Below are positions 15,255-23,490 of a stretch of 34,761 bases of DNA, one piece after another (position 1 is the stretch's first letter; each line of letters begins with the position of its first letter). Source of the DNA: JAILLW01 sp045640905 (GTDB taxonomy: Bacteria > Bacillota > Clostridia > Lachnospirales > Lachnospiraceae). The stretch covers positions 1 to 34,761 of the forward strand of contig JAZUFW010000013.1 of the NCBI GenBank assembly GCA_045640905.1. The letters run 5' to 3'. A program made the position numbers and the translations under genes. The notes beneath the pieces are model-generated. The model was not told where the DNA came from, searched no databases, and was given only the letters and a program-made list of their open reading frames with translations.

Positions 15255-16976
15255 ATGGAAACTACAGTAAAAATGCCATGGAAAGATCATGTGGGGGAAG
15301 TACCTCTTAATTTGGAATATTTTGACGGTACCATGTATGAAGCGTTAGAGAGTGTGGCTCAAATGTATCCAAAGGCTGTAGCATTTGACTTTATGGGAAA
15401 ATCGACGACATATTCGGAGATGATGGACAATATTGTTAAATGCGCCAAGTCATTAAAAACGATAGGAATCAGAGAAAATGACAGAATTACAATAGCGATG
15501 CCGAACTGTCCGCAGGCAATATATATGTTTTATGCGGTTAATTTGGTCGGAGCCGTTGCCAATATGATACACCCGCTTTCTGCGGAAAAAGAAATTGAGT
15601 TTTATCTTAATGAATCTGAGTCCGTTACAGCAGTAACCCTTGATCAGTTTTATCACAAATTCGAAGCTGTCAGGGAGAACACAAAGCTGATAAATATTGT
15701 CATTGCCTCGGTGGAGGATGCTCTTTCAAAACCTGTTAAGGCAGGATATATGCTGACTGAGGGCAGAAAGATAAAGAAAATACCAAAGGATGCGCCCGTA
15801 ATCAGATGGAAAGACTTTATGAAACTTTCCGGAGCTTGTTTTTACAAATTTGCCGTTGAAAGAAAGAGCGAGGACCCTGCCGTAATTCTGTATTCGGGGG
15901 GGACTACCGGAACGACAAAGGGCATTGTTTTGACAAACAGAAACTTTAATGCATTGGGGCAGCAGGTTATTGCGGCCAATCCCATGTTTAGGCCGGGAGA
16001 TAAGATGCTGGCTGCCATGCCGCTTTTCCATGGATTTGGTTTGGGAGTATGTGTTCATTCCATGTTATCTCAGGGCGGTCGATGCATACTGATTCCCAGA
16101 TTTACGGCCGAAAGCTATGCCAAACAGATAGTAAAATACAGATGCAACTTTATAGCAGGTGTGCCTACTTTGTACGAGGCACTGTTGCGTTTGCCGTCAA
16201 TGGAAGATGCGGACCTCAGCTGCTTAAAGGGTGTATTTTCGGGCGGAGACTCTCTGTCTATTGAACTGAAAAAGAAATTTGATAAATTCCTTTATGACCA
16301 TAAAGCTGTTATTCAGGTGCGTGAAGGATATGGAACCACGGAAACGGTTACGGCCTGTTGCCTGACACCTCCGAATATGTTCAAGGAAGGAAGCATCGGA
16401 GTGCCCTTCCCCGATACATTTATCAAAATAGTTGAACCCGGAACGGATAATGAACTTCCGTACGGCGCTGAAGGTGAAATCCTATTATCAGGGCCTACGG
16501 TGATGAAAGAATATATGAATCATCCCGATGAAACGGCTGCGACGCTTCGCAAACACGATGACGGGCTTACTTGGGTATATACCGGTGACCTGGGAACGAT
16601 GGATGATGAAGGATTTATCTATTTTAAAGGCCGCGCCAAGAGAATGATTATTACTTCCGGATATAACGTATATCCGGGACAGTTGGAAAATATACTCGAT
16701 GCGCATGAATTGGTACAGATGAGCTGCGTTATAGGAGTTCCCGATACTTATAAGATGCAAAAGATTAAGGCATTTATCAAGTTGAACCCGGATGTTGAAC
16801 CGTCTGATGATACGAAAATTATTTTGTTCGAGTATTGCAGAAAGAACATTGCGAAATACGCTATGCCTTATGACATTGAGTTCAGAGAAGACCTGCCGAA
16901 AACTCTGGTAGGAAAAGTGGCGTATCGTGAACTTGAAGCCCAGGAATTAGCAAAGATAGCCAAAGAGGAAGGATAG
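15255..16976 (+). CDS. AMP-dependent acyl-CoA synthetase / ligase (573 aa)
   Basis: A class I adenylate-forming enzyme that would activate a carboxylic acid as acyl-AMP and pass it to CoA or a carrier thiol. Core motifs appear in order: LYSGGTTGTTKGIVLT (A3 phosphate loop, ~residues 215-230), MPLFHGFGLG (A4), EGYGTTETV (A5), YTGDLG (A7), KGRAKRMIITSGYNVYPGQLE (A8) and PKTLVGKVAYREL with the C-terminal Lys (A10). Length is normal. The A3 loop has Gly where Ser/Thr is usual and is encoded by a run of seven G (15896-15902). ATG 15255 follows GTGAGGG; the GTG at 15243 is inside that site. The acid substrate cannot be read from sequence; a medium- or long-chain fatty acid is the default guess. It lies 11 nt after the E2-like gene. 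Confidence 0.88.
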   Translation: METTVKMPWKDHVGEVPLNLEYFDGTMYEALESVAQMYPKAVAFDFMGKSTTYSEMMDNIVKCAKSLKTIGIRENDRITIAMPNCPQAIYMFYAVNLVGAVANMIHPLSAEKEIEFYLNESESVTAVTLDQFYHKFEAVRENTKLINIVIASVEDALSKPVKAGYMLTEGRKIKKIPKDAPVIRWKDFMKLSGACFYKFAVERKSEDPAVILYSGGTTGTTKGIVLTNRNFNALGQQVIAANPMFRPGDKMLAAMPLFHGFGLGVCVHSMLSQGGRCILIPRFTAESYAKQIVKYRCNFIAGVPTLYEALLRLPSMEDADLSCLKGVFSGGDSLSIELKKKFDKFLYDHKAVIQVREGYGTTETVTACCLTPPNMFKEGSIGVPFPDTFIKIVEPGTDNELPYGAEGEILLSGPTVMKEYMNHPDETAATLRKHDDGLTWVYTGDLGTMDDEGFIYFKGRAKRMIITSGYNVYPGQLENILDAHELVQMSCVIGVPDTYKMQKIKAFIKLNPDVEPSDDTKIILFEYCRKNIAKYAMPYDIEFREDLPKTLVGKVAYRELEAQELAKIAKEEG

Positions 16977-16997
16977 TGCTGCGAATATTGCAGCACT
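16975..16997 (+). promoter_or_regulatory. 8-bp hairpin between the ligase and carboxypeptidase genes
   Basis: AGTGCTGC (16975-16982) and GCAGCACT (16990-16997) are a perfect inverted repeat with a GAATATT loop, starting at the ligase stop codon. There is no T-run, so it may mark an RNA-processing or partial-termination point. Confidence 0.5.
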
Positions 16998-17008
16998 GAA
17001 TCGAAGAT

Positions 17009-18187
17009 TTGCAGTACGAAGAATTTAGTGAAACAGATTATGAATACGAACGACGTATGAAACGTCGTGAACGTGAAATATATGAACGCCGGCGGCGTAA
17101 AAAACGAAAGCAGCAGATAAAAAGGATGGTAATTCTTTTCGCTGCTTTTTGTGTGGTTGTTGCAGTTGCGGCACTCATAATTCCACGCGATGAAAAGCCC
17201 GAAAATATGGACGATTCCGGGATTGTGACAGTAAGTGAAGAACTTGTGACACCTGTGTCGGAAACAATGTCGGAAGATGTGTCGGAATACACTCAACCGA
17301 CCCCTTTTGAGGAAAAACCGCAGACGATGTCGACTGAATCGGTCAATATCGACGGAGTGATGATTTTTGAAGGATATTCCGCTCAAAAATCAGATTCGTA
17401 CTATTATATTGACAGCGAAGAGATGCAAAGTACGTACGCTCTTTTGCTGGATGCCGGGAACGGACAAATAGTATGCGGCAAAAATTACTCCGACAGAATA
17501 AATCCGGCATCGATGACTAAAATTTTGACAGTGCTGGTTGCTGCGGAACATTTGTCGCCCGAAGATCTCGATAAAGAGATTACTGTTACTTTGGAAGACA
17601 CCGATTACGCATATGTTAACGATTTATCGGCGGTAAACTTTAATGCGGGAGAAACGGTGACCGTCAGGGATTTGTTTTATGGGACTATTCTTCCGTCCGG
17701 AGCTGACGCTGCGATAGCGCTCGCCCGTTACACGGCCGGAGATGAAGATACGTTTGTTTCGTTAATGAATGACAAATTGAATGAACTTGGATTATCAAAT
17801 ACGTCTCATATGACAAATTGTGTAGGTCTTTATGATGACAATCATTATTCAACGTGTTACGATATAGCGATGATGTTAAAAGCGGCTGTTGAAAATGAAT
17901 TTTGCCGTGAAGTGTTGAACGCTCATACATATACCACTTCTTTTACACCTGAACATCCCGAAGGAATTACCATATCGAACTGGTTCCTTCGACGTATCGA
18001 AGATAAAGATACAAACGGTGAGGTTATGTATGCAAAGACGGGATACGTTGTAGAAGCCGGTTCGTGCGGAGCCAGCTTTATGATCAGTAATAACAAAAAT
18101 CCGTATATTTGTGTTACCGCGGATGCACACAGCGCATGGAGATGTATTTACGACCATGTGGACATATACAAGAACAATACAAAGTAA
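17009..18187 (+). CDS. D-alanyl-D-alanine carboxypeptidase-like serine peptidase, S11 type (392 aa)
   Basis: A membrane-anchored penicillin-binding protein that would trim terminal D-Ala from peptidoglycan stem peptides. The N-terminus has ~30 strongly basic residues (RRRRKKRKQQ) before a single membrane helix at ~residues 38-55. A Thr/Ser/Glu-rich linker to ~115 follows, then the S11 domain. Catalytic motifs: SMTK (S168, K171), PSGADAAIA where the usual second motif is SGN, and AKTG (~residue 340). Asn to Ala in the SxN position is odd, but similar variants occur among clostridial homologues as I recall. The start is uncertain: TTG 17009 with weak GAAGA, or ATG 17057 without a good site. It belongs to the preceding run of genes unless the hairpin at 16975 separates it. 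Confidence 0.85.
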   Translation: MQYEEFSETDYEYERRMKRREREIYERRRRKKRKQQIKRMVILFAAFCVVVAVAALIIPRDEKPENMDDSGIVTVSEELVTPVSETMSEDVSEYTQPTPFEEKPQTMSTESVNIDGVMIFEGYSAQKSDSYYYIDSEEMQSTYALLLDAGNGQIVCGKNYSDRINPASMTKILTVLVAAEHLSPEDLDKEITVTLEDTDYAYVNDLSAVNFNAGETVTVRDLFYGTILPSGADAAIALARYTAGDEDTFVSLMNDKLNELGLSNTSHMTNCVGLYDDNHYSTCYDIAMMLKAAVENEFCREVLNAHTYTTSFTPEHPEGITISNWFLRRIEDKDTNGEVMYAKTGYVVEAGSCGASFMISNNKNPYICVTADAHSAWRCIYDHVDIYKNNTK

Positions 18188-18218
18188 GAATTAATATATA
18201 TTTTTGAGGAGAAAAATC

Positions 18219-19151
18219 ATGGTTTATTCAAATGTACTTGAAGCAATAGGACATACACCGATTATCAGACTTTCGGAGAAAATGGTTCCGAAGGATTCTG
18301 CGGAAGTACTTGTTAAATATGAAGGAGTAAACATAGGAGGTTCGATAAAGACCAGAACCGCTTATAACATGATTTGTGAGGCGGAAAAGAAAGGAATAAT
18401 CAAGGAAAACACCATTATAGTAGAACCGACATCCGGAAATCAGGGTATTGGATTGGCTCTTATCGGTGCCGTAAAAGGATATAAGGTTCGCATTATTATG
18501 CCTGATTCCGTTTCTGCCGAAAGAAGAAAACTGATAAAAGGATACGGTGCCGAATTGGTTCTTATTCACGATGACGGAGATATCGGAGCGTGCATGGATG
18601 CGTGCCTGCAGACAGCCCTTAATATGGAAAAGGAAGACCCGAATGTATGGGTTCCCCAGCAGTTTACCAACAAGGACAATCCGTTAGTTCATAAATATCA
18701 TACCGCTTTGGAAATACTGGAGCAGGTAGGAAGTCCTATTCACGGTTTTTGCTCCGGAATAGGAACGGGCGGAACAATTTCCGGTATCGGTGAAACATTA
18801 AAGAATCAGTATCCCGATATTGAAATTTGGGCTGTTGAGCCTGAAAATGCCGCTATTTTGTCGGGCGGAAGCATCGGAACTCATCTGCAGATGGGTATTG
18901 GTGACGGTTTGATTCCGGACAATTTAAATACGAATATTTATTCACATATTGATATTGTTACTGATGAAGAAGCTATCGAAACTTCAAAGAAATTAATCAG
19001 ACTGGAAGGAATTCTTTGCGGTATTTCTTCGGGTACAAATGTTACGGCTGCTCTGCGCCTGGCCAAGAAACTCGGACCCGGCAAAACCGTAGTCACTGTT
19101 TTGCCCGATACCGGAGAACGCTATTTCAGTACAGTACTCTTTGAAGATTAA
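18219..19151 (+). CDS. PLP-dependent cysteine-synthase-family enzyme (310 aa)
   Basis: Fold-type II PLP enzyme of the CysK/CysM/cystathionine beta-synthase family; the expected reaction is beta-replacement on O-acetylserine to give cysteine. Seen: LEAIGHTPIIRL at the N-terminus, SIKTRTAYNM with the PLP lysine K44, PTSGNQGIGLAL, FCSGIGTGGTISGIGE (phosphate loop) and PDTGERYFSTVLF at the end. Two usually strict positions differ: the Lys is followed by TR rather than DR, and the TSGN loop is followed by QG rather than TG. These may only mark a subfamily or may mean another substrate. ATG 18219 has a GAGGAG site; the TTG at 18204 overlaps it. It lies 31 nt after the carboxypeptidase, and a separate promoter follows it. 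Confidence 0.85.
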   Translation: MVYSNVLEAIGHTPIIRLSEKMVPKDSAEVLVKYEGVNIGGSIKTRTAYNMICEAEKKGIIKENTIIVEPTSGNQGIGLALIGAVKGYKVRIIMPDSVSAERRKLIKGYGAELVLIHDDGDIGACMDACLQTALNMEKEDPNVWVPQQFTNKDNPLVHKYHTALEILEQVGSPIHGFCSGIGTGGTISGIGETLKNQYPDIEIWAVEPENAAILSGGSIGTHLQMGIGDGLIPDNLNTNIYSHIDIVTDEEAIETSKKLIRLEGILCGISSGTNVTAALRLAKKLGPGKTVVTVLPDTGERYFSTVLFED

Positions 19152-19162
19152 TTATTTTAGTT

Positions 19163-19208
19163 TGGTTAACCATAAGTCATTGACGCAAAAACACAATAGT
19201 GATAGAAT
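19163..19208 (+). promoter_or_regulatory. carB promoter with an upstream 10-bp palindrome
   Basis: TTGACG (19180-19185), a 17-nt spacer and TAGAAT (19203-19208) make a good sigma-A promoter. The perfect palindrome TGGTTAACCA (19163-19172) lies 7 nt upstream of the -35 and could be a small operator. The start near 19215 gives a ~37-nt leader, too short for a pyrimidine attenuator. Confidence 0.65.
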
Positions 19209-19251
19209 ACTGAAAGTTTAGGTAAAAATGACATAGCAGGAGGACATTGTG

Positions 19252-22200
19252 ATGCCAAAAAGGACAGATATCCACAAAGTATTGATCATCGGGTCCGGAC
19301 CGATTATTATTGGACAAGCTTGCGAATTTGACTATTCCGGAACGCAGGCATGTAAAGCACTTCGTAAATTGGGATACGAAATAGTACTGGTTAATTCTAA
19401 CCCTGCTACCATAATGACAGACCCCGAGACCGCAGATGTCACCTATATTGAGCCGCTTAATGTTGATCGTCTTGAAAAAATTATTGCTAAAGAACGACCT
19501 GATGCGTTGCTCCCTAATTTAGGCGGACAGTCCGGTCTTAATTTATGCTCTGAATTGAATAAAGCCGGGGTTTTGGATAAATACAACGTAAAGGTAATCG
19601 GAGTTCAGGTTGATGCCATCGAACGAGGCGAGGACAGAATCGAGTTTAAAAAGACAATGAATTCGCTCGGAATAGAGATGGCCAGATCCGAAGTTGCTTA
19701 TTCCGTTGAGGAAGCTTTGGCAATAGCGGACAAGCTGGGATATCCGGTAGTACTTCGTCCGGCTTATACAATGGGCGGCGCAGGCGGCGGCCTTGTATAT
19801 AACAAAGAAGAACTGAGCACAGTATGTGCCAGAGGATTGCAGGCTTCCCTGGTTGGACAGGTTCTGGTTGAGGAATCAATCCTTGGATGGGAGGAACTTG
19901 AACTTGAAGTAGTAAGAGACTGTGAAGGAAACATGATTACGGTCTGCTTTATCGAAAATATTGATCCTTTGGGAGTTCACACAGGTGATTCATTCTGTTC
20001 GGCGCCCATGTTGACAATTTCGGAAGAATGTCAGAAGAGACTGCAGGAACAGGCATACAAGATTGTAGATAAGGTTGAAGTTATCGGCGGAACAAATGTG
20101 CAGTTTGCTCATGACCCCGTTTCCGACAGAATTATTGTTATTGAAATTAATCCGAGAACATCGCGTTCTTCGGCTTTGGCTTCAAAGGCTACGGGATTCC
20201 CGATAGCTTTGGTTTCGGCTATGTTGGCTACCGGACTTACATTAAAGGATATTCCTTGCGGAAAGTACGGAACTTTGGATAAGTATGTTCCTGACGGAGA
20301 CTATGTGGTAATTAAGTTTGCCAGATGGGCTTTTGAAAAATTCAAGGGCGTTGAAGATAAACTCGGTACTCAGATGAGAGCCGTAGGCGAAGTTATGAGT
20401 ATCGGAAAGACATATAAGGAAGCTTTCCAGAAAGCCATCAGATCATTGGAAACAGGCAGATACGGCTTAGGCTATGCCAAGAACTTCAATGAATTGTCAA
20501 AAGATGAACTGTTAAAGAAACTTGCCACTCCTTCTTCGGAGAGACATTTTCTCATGTATGAAGCCCTCAGAAAGGGCGCAACCGTCGATGAAATTCATGA
20601 TCTTACCAAGGTTAAGGCATGGTTTATCGAACAGATGAAGGAATTGGTTGAGGAAGAAACCGAGATAGCAAAATCCAAAGGTTCGCTGCCTTCGGATGAT
20701 TTGCTTATCAAAGCTAAGAAAGACGGATTCTCCGATAAGTATTTGAGCAAGATATTAAATGTTTCGGAAGATGATATTCGAAACAGAAGAACTGCACTTA
20801 ATGTTGTAGAAAATTGGGAAGGCGTGCATGTTTCCGGAACCGAAAACAGTGCATACTATTACTCAACTTATAACGGAACAGACAAGAATCCGATTAACAG
20901 CGATAAGAAGAAAATAATGATTTTGGGCGGAGGCCCCAACAGAATCGGACAGGGTATCGAATTCGATTACTGTTGTGTTCATGCCGCAAAGGCTTTGAAA
21001 AAGCTCGGATTTGAAACGATTATTGTCAACTGTAATCCCGAGACGGTTTCTACCGACTACGATACTTCCGATAAGTTGTATTTTGAACCCCTTACGTTGG
21101 AAGATGTTTTGTCTATATACAATAAGGAAAAGCCTCTCGGCGTAATTGCTCAGTTCGGAGGACAGACGCCGCTTAATCTGGCCGCTTCTTTGGAAGCAAA
21201 CGGAGTTAAGATATTAGGAACTTCTCCTGCCGTTATCGATTTGGCAGAAGACAGAGACCTGTTCCGTGAGATGATGGATAAGTTGGAAATTCCCATGCCT
21301 GAATCAGGAATGGCAGTCAATGTTGAAGACGCTCTTTCAATTGCCAATAAGATTGGTTACCCCGTTATGGTTCGTCCTTCGTACGTATTGGGCGGACGCG
21401 GAATGGAAGTCGTATATGATGACGAATCAATGACTGAATATATGAATGCCGCTGTCGGCGTTACTCCCGACAGACCGATTCTGATTGACCGATTCCTTAA
21501 TCATGCTTTGGAATGCGAAGCAGATGCCATTGCCGACGGAACACATGCATTTGTTCCTGCCGTTATGGAACATATTGAATTGGCCGGTGTTCATTCGGGC
21601 GATTCGGCATGTATTATTCCTTCACTTCACATTTCTGAAGAGAACGTAAAGACAATTAAAGAATATACAAAGAAGATAGCTGAAGAGATGCATGTCAAAG
21701 GACTTATGAACATGCAGTATGCTATCGAAAACGGAAAGGTATTCGTACTTGAAGCAAATCCGAGAGCATCCCGCACGGTTCCTTTGGTATCAAAGGTTTG
21801 TAACATCAGAATGGTGCCTCTTGCTACGGATATTATTACGGCAGAGATTACGGGCCGTCCGTCACCTTTACCCGATTTGAAAGAACAGGTTATTCCGAAT
21901 TACGGTGTTAAGGAAGCAGCGTTCCCCTTCAATATGTTCCCCGAAGTTGATCCTTTGTTGGGACCTGAAATGCGTTCTACCGGTGAAGTATTGGGACTTT
22001 CTTCTTCATACGGTGAGGCATTTTACAAGGCTCAGGAAGCTGTTTCTTCAAAACTTCCGCTTGAAGGTACTGTACTGTTTTCAGTAAACAACAAGGATAA
22101 GGATGAAGTGATTCCTGTTGCAAAGAGTTTGTACGAAGACGGATTTACCATTGCTGCTACCGGCGGAAATTATGATACCCTGGTTAAGGCAGGAATCCCT

Positions 22201-22476
22201 GCAACCAAAGTTAAGAAAATGTACGAAGGACGTCCGAATGTTTATGATATGATTACAAACGGAGAGATTTCATTGGTTATTAATTCACCAATCGGAAAGA
22301 ATGCCGCTCATGACGATGCATACCTTCGTAAAGCAGCCATAAAGGCCAAGGTTCCCTATGTTACCACAGTAGCGGGAGCAAAAGCCACGGCTGATGGAAT
22401 TCATTATGTAAAGACACATGAAGAAACGCAGGTTAAGTCACTGCAGGAACTTCATAAAGAGATACACGACAAATAG
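19252..22476 (+). CDS. carB: Carbamoyl-phosphate synthase large subunit (1074 aa)
   Basis: Makes carbamoyl phosphate from bicarbonate, ammonia (from the CarA glutaminase) and two ATP, for arginine and pyrimidines. Full-length and intact. First half: KVLIIGSGPIIIGQACEFDY, then the first ATP-grasp domain with RPAYTMGGAGGG and EINPRTSRSSALASKATG. An oligomerisation domain spans ~residues 410-545. The second synthetase half starts at ~555: IMILGGGPNRIGQGIEFDYC, RPSYVLGGRGMEVVYD and LEANPRASRTVPLVSKV. The MGS-like allosteric domain is at ~940-1074 (ATGGNYDTLVKAGIPATKV). AGGAGG at 19238-19243 favours ATG 19252 over GTG 19249. carA is not adjacent, which is unusual; the next gene is ddh, 24 nt downstream. 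Confidence 0.97.
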   Translation: MPKRTDIHKVLIIGSGPIIIGQACEFDYSGTQACKALRKLGYEIVLVNSNPATIMTDPETADVTYIEPLNVDRLEKIIAKERPDALLPNLGGQSGLNLCSELNKAGVLDKYNVKVIGVQVDAIERGEDRIEFKKTMNSLGIEMARSEVAYSVEEALAIADKLGYPVVLRPAYTMGGAGGGLVYNKEELSTVCARGLQASLVGQVLVEESILGWEELELEVVRDCEGNMITVCFIENIDPLGVHTGDSFCSAPMLTISEECQKRLQEQAYKIVDKVEVIGGTNVQFAHDPVSDRIIVIEINPRTSRSSALASKATGFPIALVSAMLATGLTLKDIPCGKYGTLDKYVPDGDYVVIKFARWAFEKFKGVEDKLGTQMRAVGEVMSIGKTYKEAFQKAIRSLETGRYGLGYAKNFNELSKDELLKKLATPSSERHFLMYEALRKGATVDEIHDLTKVKAWFIEQMKELVEEETEIAKSKGSLPSDDLLIKAKKDGFSDKYLSKILNVSEDDIRNRRTALNVVENWEGVHVSGTENSAYYYSTYNGTDKNPINSDKKKIMILGGGPNRIGQGIEFDYCCVHAAKALKKLGFETIIVNCNPETVSTDYDTSDKLYFEPLTLEDVLSIYNKEKPLGVIAQFGGQTPLNLAASLEANGVKILGTSPAVIDLAEDRDLFREMMDKLEIPMPESGMAVNVEDALSIANKIGYPVMVRPSYVLGGRGMEVVYDDESMTEYMNAAVGVTPDRPILIDRFLNHALECEADAIADGTHAFVPAVMEHIELAGVHSGDSACIIPSLHISEENVKTIKEYTKKIAEEMHVKGLMNMQYAIENGKVFVLEANPRASRTVPLVSKVCNIRMVPLATDIITAEITGRPSPLPDLKEQVIPNYGVKEAAFPFNMFPEVDPLLGPEMRSTGEVLGLSSSYGEAFYKAQEAVSSKLPLEGTVLFSVNNKDKDEVIPVAKSLYEDGFTIAATGGNYDTLVKAGIPATKVKKMYEGRPNVYDMITNGEISLVINSPIGKNAAHDDAYLRKAAIKAKVPYVTTVAGAKATADGIHYVKTHEETQVKSLQELHKEIHDK

Positions 22477-22500
22477 AGAGTTTCGGCTCGGAGGGAAAAT

Positions 22501-23481
22501 ATGAGAATAGGAATACTTGGATACGGAAACCTGGGACGCGGAGTTGAATGTGCTGTTAAACAGAATGACGACATGACGCTTACATGCATTTTTACGCGAA
22601 GAGATCCTAAAACCGTTTCTGTGTTGACAGATACGGCAAAGGTATATAATGTCAGCGAAATACTTGACCATAAAGATGAAGTTGATGTTCTCATTATTTG
22701 CGGAGGCTCGGCAACGGACCTGCCTGTTATGACTCCTCAGTATGCAGAACACTTTAATGTAATTGATTCTTTTGACACTCATGCGAGAATTCCCGAGCAT
22801 TTTGCCAATGTTGATGCGAAAGCAAAGGCCGGTAAAAAGGTGGCCATGATTTCTGTCGGATGGGATCCGGGAATGTTTTCATTGAACAGAGTATATGCTG
22901 CTTCCGTTCTTACAGATGGTGCGGATTATACATTCTGGGGACGCGGAGTCAGCCAGGGACATTCCGACGCAATCCGCAGAATTGACGGCGTTTTGGATGC
23001 CAGACAGTATACTGTTCCGGTACCGGAAGCGTTGGAGGCGGTACGTTCGGGAAGTGAACCCGAATTAACTACCAGACAGAAGCACACCAGGGAGTGTTTC
23101 GTAGTGGCAGCGCCCGAAGCTGATAAAGCCGGAATCGAAAAAGAAATTAAAGAGATGCCAAACTATTTCGCAGATTATGACACAACTGTCACATTTATCT
23201 CACAGGAAGAACTTGATGCCAATCATAAAGGAATTCCTCACGGCGGATGTGTAATAAGAACAGGCAAAACAGGATGGAACCTGGAAAACAAGCATGTAAT
23301 AGAATACAGCTTAAAACTTGATTCCAATCCGGAATTTACTACCAGTGTACTGGTAGCTTATGCCAGAGCAGCATTCCGCATGTATAATGAAGGAGTGACA
23401 GGCTGCAAGACGGTTCTTGATGTGGCACCTGCATATCTGTCACCTTTATCCGGAGAAGAATTAAGAGCACATATGTTATAG
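22501..23481 (+). CDS. ddh: meso-diaminopimelate dehydrogenase (326 aa)
   Basis: Reductively aminates L-2-amino-6-oxopimelate to meso-diaminopimelate with NADPH, a one-step branch of lysine/peptidoglycan synthesis. The protein has the family's usual length and order. An N-terminal Rossmann motif RIGILGYGNLGRGVE is followed by FTRRDPKTV for NADPH specificity. DSFDTHARIPEHF and ISVGWDPGMFSLNR lead to FWGRGVSQGHSDAIRRIDGV, highly characteristic of Ddh. The C-terminal part carries HGGCVIRTGKTG and the KLDSNPEFT motif. GGAGGG 7 nt before ATG 22501 fixes the start. It implies a meso-DAP peptidoglycan, in keeping with the carboxypeptidase and NlpC/P60 genes in the same window. It is tightly linked to carB upstream and the zincin gene downstream (9 nt). 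Confidence 0.95.
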   Translation: MRIGILGYGNLGRGVECAVKQNDDMTLTCIFTRRDPKTVSVLTDTAKVYNVSEILDHKDEVDVLIICGGSATDLPVMTPQYAEHFNVIDSFDTHARIPEHFANVDAKAKAGKKVAMISVGWDPGMFSLNRVYAASVLTDGADYTFWGRGVSQGHSDAIRRIDGVLDARQYTVPVPEALEAVRSGSEPELTTRQKHTRECFVVAAPEADKAGIEKEIKEMPNYFADYDTTVTFISQEELDANHKGIPHGGCVIRTGKTGWNLENKHVIEYSLKLDSNPEFTTSVLVAYARAAFRMYNEGVTGCKTVLDVAPAYLSPLSGEELRAHML

Positions 23482-23490
23482 AGAGTGTTT

